DNA of 64,000 nt from CALBPI01 sp039821605 (GTDB taxonomy: Bacteria > Pseudomonadota > Gammaproteobacteria > Steroidobacterales > Woeseiaceae): the NCBI GenBank assembly GCA_039821605.1, contig JBCBNV010000003.1, positions 1-64,000 on the forward strand, read 5' to 3'. The notes under the pieces are model-generated. The model saw only the letters and a list, made by a program, of their open reading frames with translations, searched no databases and was not told where the DNA came from. The position numbers and the translations under genes are program-made. Numbering within the stretch: the stretch's first letter is position 1; the number at the start of each line of letters is the position of its first letter. Below are positions 1 to 8,787 of this stretch, one piece after another.

Positions 1-2303
1 CCCGCCTCTGCGACAAGGAAGCGGCCGGGCTCGATCCAGAGCTCTACGCCTGGGCAGGCGTCCCGCACGGGCCCGAGCGAGGCGTCCACACGATCAAGAT
101 CGAGTGCCGGGTCCCCGCGCTTCTCGGCGATGCCCAATCCGCCGCCCAGATCAATGGCGCGGACATCGGGGAACAACCGGGCGACGGTGCTCAGGGCTTC
201 ACCGACGCTGCGCCAGGCATCGCCATCCGTGATGCCACTGCCCACGTGCGCGTGAACGCCGGTCACGCGTGCGCCGGCGGCCGAGACGAGCTCACGGAAC
301 CGCTCAAGCTCGAATACGGGCACGCCAAACTTGGAATGCACGCCCGCCGTGCGCACGTGCTCATGGTGGCCGCGACCTTGTCCCGGATCGACGCGAACAA
401 AAACGTCGCGCCCGTTGAAGAGCTCGGGCCAGGCCTCGAGCGGGTACAGATTGTCGAGCGTGACCTGTGCGCCGGCGGTGAATCCTGCCGCGTAGTCATC
501 CCGCGGTGCGAAGTTGGGCGTGTAGAGCAAGCGCTCGCCGGGCAAGTCCGGGTAACGCTCACGGACACGCGCCAGTTCACCGGGTGACACGCACTCAAAC
601 CCGAGCCCCGACTCGTATACGAGATCCAGGATGCCCGGATGTGGGTTCGCCTTCATGGCGTAGAACACACGATCGACATGAGTCAGCGACAATAACCTGG
701 CGATCTGCGCGCGAATGGTGGCGGCGTCGTAGACGTAGCAGGCGTCACGCGACTCGAGCGCCGTAATCAGCGCGTCGCGTCGATCCTGCCACCAGGCCCT
801 CGGGCTCGGCGCCTCGGCGACCGCCCCGCCCTGCAGCGACTCCCAGGTCTCACCGATAACGTCGTCGCCAGGCACGGTACGAATGATCGAAGGATGGAGT
901 TTCTGCACGAGCCGGTAGCCCTGCTCATTGTCAACGACGACGGTCAGGTTGAGGTCGTTCGCAGCCTGCGACAGCAGGTGAATGCGCTGCTCTTCGAAGA
1001 GCTCGAGCGCCGGGCCGAGTTTGTGCAGGATAGTCCGGATCTTGCGGCCCACGAGGCTCACGGCCGCGCAGTCCTCGATCACGGTGACCTCGCAAAGCGC
1101 GGACAGCGACGCCACGAGCGCGGACAGCTCCTGCGCCGTCAGCGCCACGTCGTTGTCGTCAATAGAGACGGTCACGTTGCTTTCCGATGTCGACACGAGA
1201 TCGATCGACACACGGTGCTCAGCAAACACCGCGAACAATCGCGCCAGGAAGCCCACCTCGTGCCACATCGTGACCGCTTCCATGGAGACCAGCGTGACGT
1301 GTTGACGCAGGGAAATCGCCTTGACGAGGGGCTCGGCCTCCCCCGTGACTCTCGCGATCAACGTACCTGGTAACTCCGGACGGGACGTGCAGCGAATGAA
1401 CAGCGGGATATCGTGTGCACGCAGCGGCCCGATACAACGCGGGTGCAATACCAGTCCGCCCGTCGACGCGATTTCCTGTGCCTCGCCGTAGTGCAGGCGA
1501 GTGAGCAGCCGGGCCGAGGGCACAACACCGGGGTCGGCCGAAAACATGCCCGGTACATCCGTCCAGACCTCGAGACGCTGGGCGCCCAAACGCGTCGCCA
1601 GATACGCCGCCGACGTATCGGAGCCGCCGCGACCCAGCAACACGGTCTCACCATCTGCGTTGCTCGCAATGAAGCCTTGCGTTACATGCACACGTGTCCG
1701 GTCAAACTGAGCGGCAAACTCGGCGTCAGGCGCGACATCGCAGGAGGCGTTGAGAAAGGCACGGCGCTCGCGCGTCTCGTGATCCGCGCGCAACAGCTCG
1801 CGCGCGTCGTGCCACTGCACATCGATGCCCTGCTGGCCGAGCCAGGCAACAGACAGTCTCGTGGCCATGAGCTCACCGAGCGCCATGGCGCGCGCCGTGA
1901 CACGTGGCGTCAGCTCTCGGACGAGCCGAACACCGGCCAGCAACTGACGCAAGGTGTCGAGGTGCGCGCCGATATGTTCTGCGGCGTCAACGCCGAATTC
2001 GTCCGCGATTGCATGGTGTTTCGCCTCGATGCCGGCGACGACGTCGGCCTCGGCCGGGTTATTGCCCGCCGCCAGCGCCAGTGCCTCATCGATGGCGTCC
2101 GAAACGCCACGCAACGCCGAGTGCACGACGAGCACACTCAAACCGGCATCGCGCCGCCTGCGGATTCGCTGCTCGATGTGGCGCCAGTTCTCTATCGTGG
2201 CCACACTCGAGCCGCCGAACTTGAGCACCACCCAGGCACTGTCACGCGTACCGCCGGGCTCGACCTGCGACAGGTCGAACTGCGCTTCGCCGCCGCCGCT
2301 CAC
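1..2303 (-). CDS. lysAC: Bifunctional aspartate kinase / diaminopimelate decarboxylase (3' end outside window)
   Basis: This fused enzyme would catalyse the first step (aspartate phosphorylation) and the last step (meso-diaminopimelate decarboxylation) of lysine synthesis in the cytoplasm. I translated the open minus frame by hand. A GTG start at 2303 overlaps the ilvD stop by 4 nt (GTGA). Residues 28-33 (K-F-G-G-S-S) are the aspartokinase nucleotide loop. ACT-like regulatory sequence follows at about 325-470. From about residue 490 the chain is a PLP-dependent decarboxylase, with the Schiff-base lysine K551 in Y-A-M-K-A-N-P-H and an E-P-G-R-F motif near residue 757. The frame has no stop before base 1, so about 767 residues are visible and the C-terminus is missing. 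The family fusion is known from Xanthomonas-type bacteria. It is the last visible gene of the operon starting at 8557. Confidence 0.93.
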   Translation of the reverse strand, partial: MSGGGEAQFDLSQVEPGGTRDSAWVVLKFGGSSVATIENWRHIEQRIRRRRDAGLSVLVVHSALRGVSDAIDEALALAAGNNPAEADVVAGIEAKHHAIADEFGVDAAEHIGAHLDTLRQLLAGVRLVRELTPRVTARAMALGELMATRLSVAWLGQQGIDVQWHDARELLRADHETRERRAFLNASCDVAPDAEFAAQFDRTRVHVTQGFIASNADGETVLLGRGGSDTSAAYLATRLGAQRLEVWTDVPGMFSADPGVVPSARLLTRLHYGEAQEIASTGGLVLHPRCIGPLRAHDIPLFIRCTSRPELPGTLIARVTGEAEPLVKAISLRQHVTLVSMEAVTMWHEVGFLARLFAVFAEHRVSIDLVSTSESNVTVSIDDNDVALTAQELSALVASLSALCEVTVIEDCAAVSLVGRKIRTILHKLGPALELFEEQRIHLLSQAANDLNLTVVVDNEQGYRLVQKLHPSIIRTVPGDDVIGETWESLQGGAVAEAPSPRAWWQDRRDALITALESRDACYVYDAATIRAQIARLLSLTHVDRVFYAMKANPHPGILDLVYESGLGFECVSPGELARVRERYPDLPGERLLYTPNFAPRDDYAAGFTAGAQVTLDNLYPLEAWPELFNGRDVFVRVDPGQGRGHHEHVRTAGVHSKFGVPVFELERFRELVSAAGARVTGVHAHVGSGITDGDAWRSVGEALSTVARLFPDVRAIDLGGGLGIAEKRGDPALDLDRVDASLGPVRDACPGVELWIEPGRFLVAEA

Positions 2304-3979
2304 GCGAAGTCGTCAGTCACGGCGCCGCGTGACGCCGATGTTACGGTTCGCGCGTACTTGGCCAACGCGCCGCGTGTGGGCGACGCCGGTGGCGTCCAGC
2401 GCTTTCGGCGCACTTCCAGCGTCGCGTCATCGACCTGCAGCTCGATCGTGCGTGCCTGGGCATCGATACGGATACGGTCCCCGTCCTCGATGAGCGCGAT
2501 GGGACCGCCCGTCGCGGCCTCGGGCGTCACGTGGCCCACGACGAAGCCGTGGCTGCCACCCGAGAACCGACCGTCCGTAATCAGTGCCACCTTGTCGCCC
2601 AGACCGCGACCCATAATGGCACTGGTCGGACTCAGCATTTCGCGCATGCCCGGGCCACCGCGTGGTCCTTCGTAGCGCACGACGACGACGTCGCCTGCGA
2701 CGATCTCGCCATCGAGGATCGCCTGCAAGGCATCTTCTTCGGATCCGAAGGTGCGTGCGTGGCCCTCGAAATCGAGCCCTTCCTTGCCGGTAATCTTGGC
2801 CACGGCGCCCTCGGGCGCCAGGTTGCCGTAGAGCACGACGAGATGGCTTTCTGGCTTGATCGGTCGGTCCATGGGGACCACGATGTCCTGCGCCTCGGGA
2901 TAGTCGGCGGTGTCGGCAAGGTCTTCGGCCAGCGTCCCTGTGGTCACCGTGCGGCAATCGCCGTGCAACAGGCCTTCGGCGAGCAGGGTCTTCATGAGTG
3001 GGCGGATGCCACCGATGGCGATCAGCGCCGACATCGAATAGCGGCCGCTGGGCTTCAAGTCCGCCAGCACGGGCACGCGCTTGCCGATGCGACTGAAATC
3101 GTCAAGCGACAATGGCACACCGGCGGCATGCGCGATGGCCAGCAGATGCAAGACTGCGTTGGTCGACCCGCCCAGGGCGATGACCACGGTCACCGCGTTC
3201 TCGAAGGCCTCGCGCGTGAGAATGTCCGAGGGGCGTACGCCCGCTTCGAGCAGCTTCACAACGGCGCGACCCGCCTGTTCGCAGTCGGTCCGCTTGTCCT
3301 CAGACACGGCTTCCTGCGCCGAACTGCCGGGTAGACTCAGGCCCAGCGCCTCCATGGCCGATGCCATGGTGTTGGCGGTGTACATGCCGCCGCAGGAGCC
3401 CGGACCAGGGATTGAGGTGCGCTCCACGTCGAGTAGCGTCGCGTCGTCAATGGCGCCCGCAGCGTGGGCACCAACGGCTTCGAAGACTGACACGATGTCA
3501 CGGTCCTTCGTGCCGGGCTGAATCGTGCCGCCGTAGACAAACACGGACGGACGGTTGAGTCGGGCCATTGCGATCGCGCAGCCCGGCATGTTCTTGTCGC
3601 AACCACCGATGGTCACGAAACCATCGAAGCCCTGCGCCGCCACAACTGCCTCGATCGAGTCGGCAATGATCTCGCGCGACAGCAGCGAATAGCGCATGCC
3701 GGGCGTGCCCATGGAGATGCCATCGGAGACTGTAATGGTATTGAACTGGACCGGTTTCGCGCCGGCCGCCTGGACACCCGTCTCCACGTGGTCGGCGAGA
3801 TCGTCGATGTGCATGTTGCAGGGCGTGACGTTGCTCCAGGTCGAAGCCACGCCAATCTGCGGCAGCGCGAAGTCGCCGTTGTCGAAGCCAACGGCGCGCA
3901 GCATCGCGCGGCTGGGTGCCTGCTCGGGCCCATCCACAATGACACTCGAGAATCGGCGTGTGTCCTTTTCGTCAGCCAT
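2300..3979 (-). CDS. ilvD: Dihydroxy-acid dehydratase
   Basis: IlvD converts 2,3-dihydroxy-isovalerate and its methyl-valerate analogue to the 2-oxo acids that precede valine and isoleucine. The 559-residue length is that of the short IlvD class. The iron-sulfur cluster cysteines are visible at C54 (T-P-C-N-M-H), C127 (G-G-C-D-K-N-M-P-G-C, with a further Cys at 134) and C196 (G-P-G-S-C-G-G-M-Y). The ATG at 3979 is 32 bp after the kinase gene stop, and the stop overlaps the lysAC start by 4 nt. Transcription is therefore probably shared with the upstream lyase, oxidase and kinase genes and with lysAC. Sitting beside a threonine-dehydratase-like gene fits branched-chain amino acid metabolism. 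Confidence 0.96.
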   Translation of the reverse strand: MADEKDTRRFSSVIVDGPEQAPSRAMLRAVGFDNGDFALPQIGVASTWSNVTPCNMHIDDLADHVETGVQAAGAKPVQFNTITVSDGISMGTPGMRYSLLSREIIADSIEAVVAAQGFDGFVTIGGCDKNMPGCAIAMARLNRPSVFVYGGTIQPGTKDRDIVSVFEAVGAHAAGAIDDATLLDVERTSIPGPGSCGGMYTANTMASAMEALGLSLPGSSAQEAVSEDKRTDCEQAGRAVVKLLEAGVRPSDILTREAFENAVTVVIALGGSTNAVLHLLAIAHAAGVPLSLDDFSRIGKRVPVLADLKPSGRYSMSALIAIGGIRPLMKTLLAEGLLHGDCRTVTTGTLAEDLADTADYPEAQDIVVPMDRPIKPESHLVVLYGNLAPEGAVAKITGKEGLDFEGHARTFGSEEDALQAILDGEIVAGDVVVVRYEGPRGGPGMREMLSPTSAIMGRGLGDKVALITDGRFSGGSHGFVVGHVTPEAATGGPIALIEDGDRIRIDAQARTIELQVDDATLEVRRKRWTPPASPTRGALAKYARTVTSASRGAVTDDFA

Positions 3980-4011
3980 GTCGGCTCCCGCTGGGCGGCG
4001 CCTTGGCGCAG

Positions 4012-6204
4012 TCAGCCTGCGTCGTCGCTGCCGTCAATGATGCGCACGGTGGTCGTGCGATAGACGCCTTCGGGCGTCGCGTCACCATCGAGCGTGATGG
4101 TCAGCGTTTCCTCGGGCTCAGCGCTATTGTCGAGGACCACGGGCAGGTAGACAACCGCGACAGATTCACCGGGCTCGAAGCGCACGCTCGAGTACGGTGG
4201 CGCCACGAAGTCCTCGTCGGGGCGTGCCTCGATTGCGGTCAGCGCAAAGTCGACGTCGAGCGCGCCGGCACGCGCGTTGAATCGCCAGACGGTGAGAACG
4301 GCAGCCGCACCATCCTCGCGAACGCGATAATCGGGCCTGGCGAAGCCGACCGTGTCGGGCGCCAGTGTGGCCGCTACACGTTGCCGGTCGTCATCGAGCA
4401 GACGCAGGGCCACTCGCGCGAGCACGGCACCGTCGGCGCCCGTCATCGACAGCTGCACGATCGCATCCGGCTCGACGTGCGGGTCCGACAAGTGCTCAAC
4501 GACGACATCGACGACACGTTGCCCGGCCGCGAAGTTTGGTCGCAGCGTCGACATCCGGAAGCTCTCGCGGGTTGCAACACCCTCGGCCTCTGTCGCCGCA
4601 TCAATGACCAGACGCAATTGCTGCGGCGCGCTGGCGTCATCGCGCTGCAGTCGAATGATCGAGGGGCCCGCGTCTTCGAACAGGCGCAGCTCGGCGTAGA
4701 CAGCCGGCACCACAGCATCGGGAGACGGCAGCGCCAGCGTGAGCGCGGCGGGCTCGGTGTCGCCCGCAACCGGGTCGGCATTCGTGACCTCGAACGGGAC
4801 TTGCGGTGGCGCGCGCTCGACCACGGCTGGTTCCGCCACGACGGTTACCGGGCCGCCCTCGGGTGACGATCGAAACTGCGGTGACAGGATCGCGACACCC
4901 GCCAGGGCGACAATCGCGAGCCCTGCGAGCCAGGGCGTCCAACTGCCGCCGACACTTGGACTGCGCTCTGCAACGCCAAGGCCTTCGAGAAAACCGGCGA
5001 CGCTTTGCGTGCGTGCGTCGGTACGCAGTTCGAGTGCCGACTCCAGCGCGCGCCAACGGCGCATGCCGATGCCGTCGATCCGCTCCGGCGTCAGGCCCTC
5101 GCGCAACGCGTCGAGTGCCGTCTTGTCACCGAACACACGCCGGCCCGACAGCAATCGGTAGGTCACGCAAGCCAGCGAGAAAACATCATCCACGGGACGC
5201 GCCGCCTTGCCTGACAACACGGCCGGACTGGCATAGGCCGGCGTCGCGGCTTGCAGGAAACTGTTGTCGAAGGCCATCGCCTTGCCCGCGAGGTCGCCGC
5301 GTGCCCGCGCAATACCAAAATCGAGCAGCTTCACGCCGCCACCCGGCAAGAGCATGATGTTGCCGGGTTTCACATCGGCATGGGTGACGCCAACCCGGTG
5401 CGCGTGCACGAGTGCACTGCCCACAGCGCCGACGATGTCCATGGCCGCGTTGACGCTCATGGGCTCGCCGCGGCGCTCATTGAGCAACGTGCTCAGGGCA
5501 CGGCCCTCGAGCCATTCCATGACCAGGAAGATCCGCCCGGCGCAGCGGTCCAGATCCAGAAAGCGCACAATGTTCGGGTGCGACAGGTAGCGCCCCTTGG
5601 CCGCCTCCTGCTGCAGCGCCCGCATCGCGCCACCGTGGCCCGCATAGTCGGGTGCGAGCACCTTGATGGCGACGTACGGCCGCCCGCCTTCGGCTTCGGC
5701 GATGCGGTGGTCGATCGCCTTGTAGACGACACCCATGCTGCCGCCAGGCGCTCGGCTCACGATTTCGAATCGATCGCGCAGCATCGTGCCGATGTCGATG
5801 GGTGCGGCAACGGGCGCTATGACCTCGTCCCCGTCGGCGCCGTCTCGCGCTGGGCGCTCCTCGGTGTCTTCGCCGTACGCTGCCGCCGCGCTGAGTGCGT
5901 CGGTGGCGTCCTCGATGAGTCCGACCTCCGTGGGCGTGGTCGGAAGCTCCTCGTTGGTCGCCTTGTCGATGTCCGAGCAAAGCAGTCTGTGGATCTGCTC
6001 CGGAACGAGGCCGCGTTTAGCGTAGTCGTCAACGAGGCCGCGCACACCACTGGTCGCCTCGGGTTCCTCGTAAAGGAGGTTGATCATCTCATCCCGAAAC
6101 TCGGCAACACTGCGCTCGCCGCTCACGAGTTGCTCCATGGCGAGCAGCAGTGACTGCGGTGCATCACCGATTGCAAGGTCGTATTCGGTGCGTTTGTTGC
6201 TCAC
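4012..6204 (-). CDS. Membrane Ser/Thr protein kinase with Calx-beta-like C-terminal domains
   Basis: A 730-residue Hanks-type kinase. An N-terminal region of unknown fold (1-140) precedes the kinase domain (about 143-410): glycine loop A-P-G-G-S-M-G-V-V-Y-K (152-162), ATP lysine K181 in V-A-I-K, catalytic D277 in H-A-D-V-K-P-G-N, and D-F-G at 295-297. The arginine usual before the catalytic Asp is Ala, so this is a non-RD kinase. One membrane segment (about 425-440) follows. The C-terminal half, probably periplasmic, holds one or two Calx-beta-like modules rich in E-D-G, P-D-E-D-F and P-E-E-T-L-T-I-T-L. The GTG start overlaps the upstream oxidase stop by 4 nt. Substrate and ligand are unknown. 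Finding such a receptor-like kinase inside an amino-acid biosynthesis operon is unusual. Confidence 0.88.
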   Translation of the reverse strand: MSNKRTEYDLAIGDAPQSLLLAMEQLVSGERSVAEFRDEMINLLYEEPEATSGVRGLVDDYAKRGLVPEQIHRLLCSDIDKATNEELPTTPTEVGLIEDATDALSAAAAYGEDTEERPARDGADGDEVIAPVAAPIDIGTMLRDRFEIVSRAPGGSMGVVYKAIDHRIAEAEGGRPYVAIKVLAPDYAGHGGAMRALQQEAAKGRYLSHPNIVRFLDLDRCAGRIFLVMEWLEGRALSTLLNERRGEPMSVNAAMDIVGAVGSALVHAHRVGVTHADVKPGNIMLLPGGGVKLLDFGIARARGDLAGKAMAFDNSFLQAATPAYASPAVLSGKAARPVDDVFSLACVTYRLLSGRRVFGDKTALDALREGLTPERIDGIGMRRWRALESALELRTDARTQSVAGFLEGLGVAERSPSVGGSWTPWLAGLAIVALAGVAILSPQFRSSPEGGPVTVVAEPAVVERAPPQVPFEVTNADPVAGDTEPAALTLALPSPDAVVPAVYAELRLFEDAGPSIIRLQRDDASAPQQLRLVIDAATEAEGVATRESFRMSTLRPNFAAGQRVVDVVVEHLSDPHVEPDAIVQLSMTGADGAVLARVALRLLDDDRQRVAATLAPDTVGFARPDYRVREDGAAAVLTVWRFNARAGALDVDFALTAIEARPDEDFVAPPYSSVRFEPGESVAVVYLPVVLDNSAEPEETLTITLDGDATPEGVYRTTTVRIIDGSDDAG

Positions 6205-7598
6205 AGCAGCTTGCCCGGGTTCATGATGCCGTCGGGGTCCAGGCTTTGCTTGAGTCGACGCATCAAGGCGTGACTCGCGGGACCGACCTGTGCCGCCAGC
6301 AGGTCCCGCTTCAAGAGCCCAATACCGTGTTCGGCGCTAATCGTACCGCCAAGCGACTGTGCCGCCTCGTGCACAGTTCGCGTTAATGCGGGTGCATGGG
6401 CCAGGAATGCCGCACGGTCGAGGCCCTGGGGCTGGCTCAGATTGAAATGCAGGTTGCCGTCGCCAATGTGACCAAAACACACGGGGCGCACGCCGGGGAC
6501 CAGCGCCTCGACTTGCGTGGTCGCCGTGTCGATGAGCGTTTGCAAGGCCCCCAACGGTACGGCGATGTCGTGCTTGATGCTGGCGCCCTCATGGCTCTGG
6601 GCCTCGCTGATGTGGTGGCGCACAGCCCACAATGCCGCCTGATCACGATCGCTCTCCGCCACGACGGCATCGCGCAAGGCACCCGAGTCCACCGCATCGG
6701 TGACGCTTGCGAATACGGCGTCGCGGTTGACTTCGGCACGCCCGCCGTGCAGCTCGATGAGGGCATGTACAGGTGCGTCAGCCGGACGCCGCGTCCCCTC
6801 GATATGTCGCGTGACGAAGTCCACGGCAATGTCGGGAATCAACTCAAACGCGGCCATCGTCGCGCCAAACTGGCGACGAAACCGCGCATAGGCTTCGAGC
6901 ACCTGGGCGTGACTGTCGAGCGCGAGCCAGAGCACGAGACGCGCCTCGGGCGCAGGCACCAGCTTCAGCGTGGCGCCCGTGATGATGCCCAGTGTGCCTT
7001 CGCTGCCCACGAACAGGTGTTTCAGGTCGTAGCCCGCATTATTCTTGCGCAGCGCTTGCAGCGCCGACAACAGCGTGCCGTCGGGTAACACCACCTCGAG
7101 GCCCAACACCTGATCGCGTGCATTGCCGTAACGCAACACGTTGACGCCGCCCGCATTGGTCGCAAGATTGCCTCCGATCTGGCAGCTGCCCTCGGAGCTC
7201 AGGCTCAGAGGCAGCATCAGGCCCACCTCGTCAGCAGCCGCCTGGGCCGCCGCCAGGGTGCAGCCGGCGTCGGCAAGCAGGCTGAAATTGACTGCGTCGA
7301 CCTCGCGCACGGCGCGGAGTCGACTCAGTGAAACGACGACCTCCGCCGGGCCCGACACGCTGCCGCCGACGAGCCCCGTGTTGCCGCCCTGCGGCACGAC
7401 AGGAACACCCAGCTCGGCGCAACAGCGAACGACTGCGGAGACCGATTCCACGCTCCCTGGCTGCACGACAATAGGGGCTGCACCCGCATAGTTGCCCCGC
7501 CACTCGGCAAGAAACGGCGCACGATCCGCGTAGGCGGTCAGCACGGCGTTGGCGCCTGCCACGGCCTCCAACGCCTGCGCGACTTGCCCGACATTCAT
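6201..7598 (-). CDS. FAD-linked oxidase of the D-lactate / D-2-hydroxyglutarate dehydrogenase family
   Basis: A 465-residue VAO-type flavoenzyme that likely oxidises a D-2-hydroxy acid to the 2-oxo acid. The FAD pyrophosphate loop is at 66-79 (P-V-V-P-Q-G-G-N-T-G-L-V-G-G). The C-terminal family signatures are H-I-G-D-G-N (377-382), A-E-H-G-I-G (about 422-427) and a terminal N-P-G-K. In D-2-hydroxyglutarate dehydrogenases a comparable enzyme removes the by-product of SerA, and serA lies elsewhere in this window, but substrate cannot be read from sequence. The ATG at 7598 overlaps the upstream PLP-enzyme stop by 4 nt, and its own stop overlaps the kinase start by 4 nt, so the three are translationally coupled. 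D-lactate dehydrogenase or glycolate oxidase GlcD are alternatives. Confidence 0.9.
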   Translation of the reverse strand: MNVGQVAQALEAVAGANAVLTAYADRAPFLAEWRGNYAGAAPIVVQPGSVESVSAVVRCCAELGVPVVPQGGNTGLVGGSVSGPAEVVVSLSRLRAVREVDAVNFSLLADAGCTLAAAQAAADEVGLMLPLSLSSEGSCQIGGNLATNAGGVNVLRYGNARDQVLGLEVVLPDGTLLSALQALRKNNAGYDLKHLFVGSEGTLGIITGATLKLVPAPEARLVLWLALDSHAQVLEAYARFRRQFGATMAAFELIPDIAVDFVTRHIEGTRRPADAPVHALIELHGGRAEVNRDAVFASVTDAVDSGALRDAVVAESDRDQAALWAVRHHISEAQSHEGASIKHDIAVPLGALQTLIDTATTQVEALVPGVRPVCFGHIGDGNLHFNLSQPQGLDRAAFLAHAPALTRTVHEAAQSLGGTISAEHGIGLLKRDLLAAQVGPASHALMRRLKQSLDPDGIMNPGKLL

Positions 7599-8557
7599 GG
7601 CGACACAAGTTCGGACCAGCGCGTGTGGTCCATGTTGCTGCCACAGAAGATCAGTCCCACGCGCTTGCCTTTGAGCGTATTGGCGAGCGGCCCGAGCAGC
7701 GCGGCCAGTGCGGCTGCACAGGCGGGCTCGACGGCCAGTCCCAGCTGTTCGTGAATGCGAATCATCGCGGCTACGAGCGCGTCATCGTGCACACGCACCA
7801 CCTCGTCTATGTAGCGGCGACACAGCGCGTAGGACAGCGGCAGCGCCATGGGCGCACCAAGGCTGTCGGCGATGGTGTCGACGCGTTCGAGCGTGACCGG
7901 CGCGCCTGCCGCGAAGCTTCGCGACATGCTGTCCGCACCAAACGGCTCAACGCCAAACACGTTGCAGTCGGGCGCGGCGAGCTTGACGGCCGTCGCCACG
8001 CCCGCGGCCAGTCCGCCGCCGCCCACGGGCACGATGACCGCATCCAGCGCCGGCGCCGCATCAATGAGCTCTCGGCCCACGCCAGCCGTTGCGGTGGCCG
8101 TCGTCAGACCTTCAAAGGGATGGATCAGCGCCCGCCCCTCGTCGCGGACTATGGACTCTGCCGTTGTGAATGCGCTGTGTACATCGTCGGCAAGCACAAC
8201 TTCGGCACCCAGGGCGCGCACGCGTTCGACCCGGATCGGCGGTGCAGAAGCCGTCATGACGACACGCGCCGAGATGCCGAGCTCACGCGCCGCCCAGGCA
8301 GTCGCGATGGCGTGATTACCGGCGCTTACGGCCGTGACGCCGGCCGCACGTTCTCGCTCATTGAGCGCAAGGCAGTTGGCGAGCGCGCCGCGCGCCTTGA
8401 ACGACCCCGTGACCTGCCAGAGCTCGCACTTCGCCCAGACCTCGGCGCCGCCTGGCTCGGACAGGGCATCGAGAGGGACACTGGGAGTACGCCGCAGGCG
8501 CGGCGCGAGGGTCGCACGCAGGCGGTCGATGCTGTCTAGGGTAATGTCTGGTGTCAT
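7595..8557 (-). CDS. PLP-dependent threonine/serine dehydratase-like enzyme
   Basis: A 320-residue fold-type II PLP enzyme related to threonine deaminase, serine racemase and hydroxyaspartate ammonia-lyase. K54 in S-F-K-A-R-G-A (52-58) should carry the cofactor. S-A-G-N-H-A (78-83) is the substrate loop, and G-G-G-G-L-A-A-G (179-186) binds the PLP phosphate. There is no C-terminal ACT-type regulatory domain, so it is shorter than biosynthetic IlvA. It is the first gene of the minus-strand operon (PLP enzyme, FAD oxidase, kinase, ilvD, lysAC). The presence of ilvD downstream makes a threonine-to-2-oxobutanoate role attractive, but that is inference. Serine or hydroxy-amino-acid catabolism fits equally well. 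Confidence 0.87.
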   Translation of the reverse strand: MTPDITLDSIDRLRATLAPRLRRTPSVPLDALSEPGGAEVWAKCELWQVTGSFKARGALANCLALNERERAAGVTAVSAGNHAIATAWAARELGISARVVMTASAPPIRVERVRALGAEVVLADDVHSAFTTAESIVRDEGRALIHPFEGLTTATATAGVGRELIDAAPALDAVIVPVGGGGLAAGVATAVKLAAPDCNVFGVEPFGADSMSRSFAAGAPVTLERVDTIADSLGAPMALPLSYALCRRYIDEVVRVHDDALVAAMIRIHEQLGLAVEPACAAALAALLGPLANTLKGKRVGLIFCGSNMDHTRWSELVSP

Positions 8558-8787
8558 GGTCGGCTGGCGGTGGGCCGGGGCTGGTGCACGGCCTCAGGTT
8601 TTGGCAGGTTCCGCCGCTCTGACGGACAAGAGCTTGCATCACCGCAGCCAGTTAATTACCGTGCGATAATAACGTAACGTCGTGATTTATCCGAACGAAT
8701 CAGGGCACTTCGCCGGGTTTTTGAAACCGGTACTTTACGCGGCGGGTGCCTTGTTTCCCGCCTCGACAGCCGCCGAGGACACTCTGG
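8558..8787. promoter_or_regulatory. Divergent intergenic region between the lyase operon and the cyclase-like gene
   Basis: About 230 bp without a gene between two divergent transcription units. The only AT-rich core is near 8652-8695. It contains a minus-strand hexamer TATTAT and, on the other strand, GATAAT over the same bases, either of which could be a -10 element. I found no convincing -35 partner for either. The position makes this the likely promoter region for both units. Confidence 0.4.

Noticed and set aside
1413..2675. 420-codon plus-strand open frame
   Set aside because: It is antisense to lysAC and ilvD, whose motifs are intact, and reads as Arg/Ala/Gly-rich noise typical of GC-rich antisense frames.
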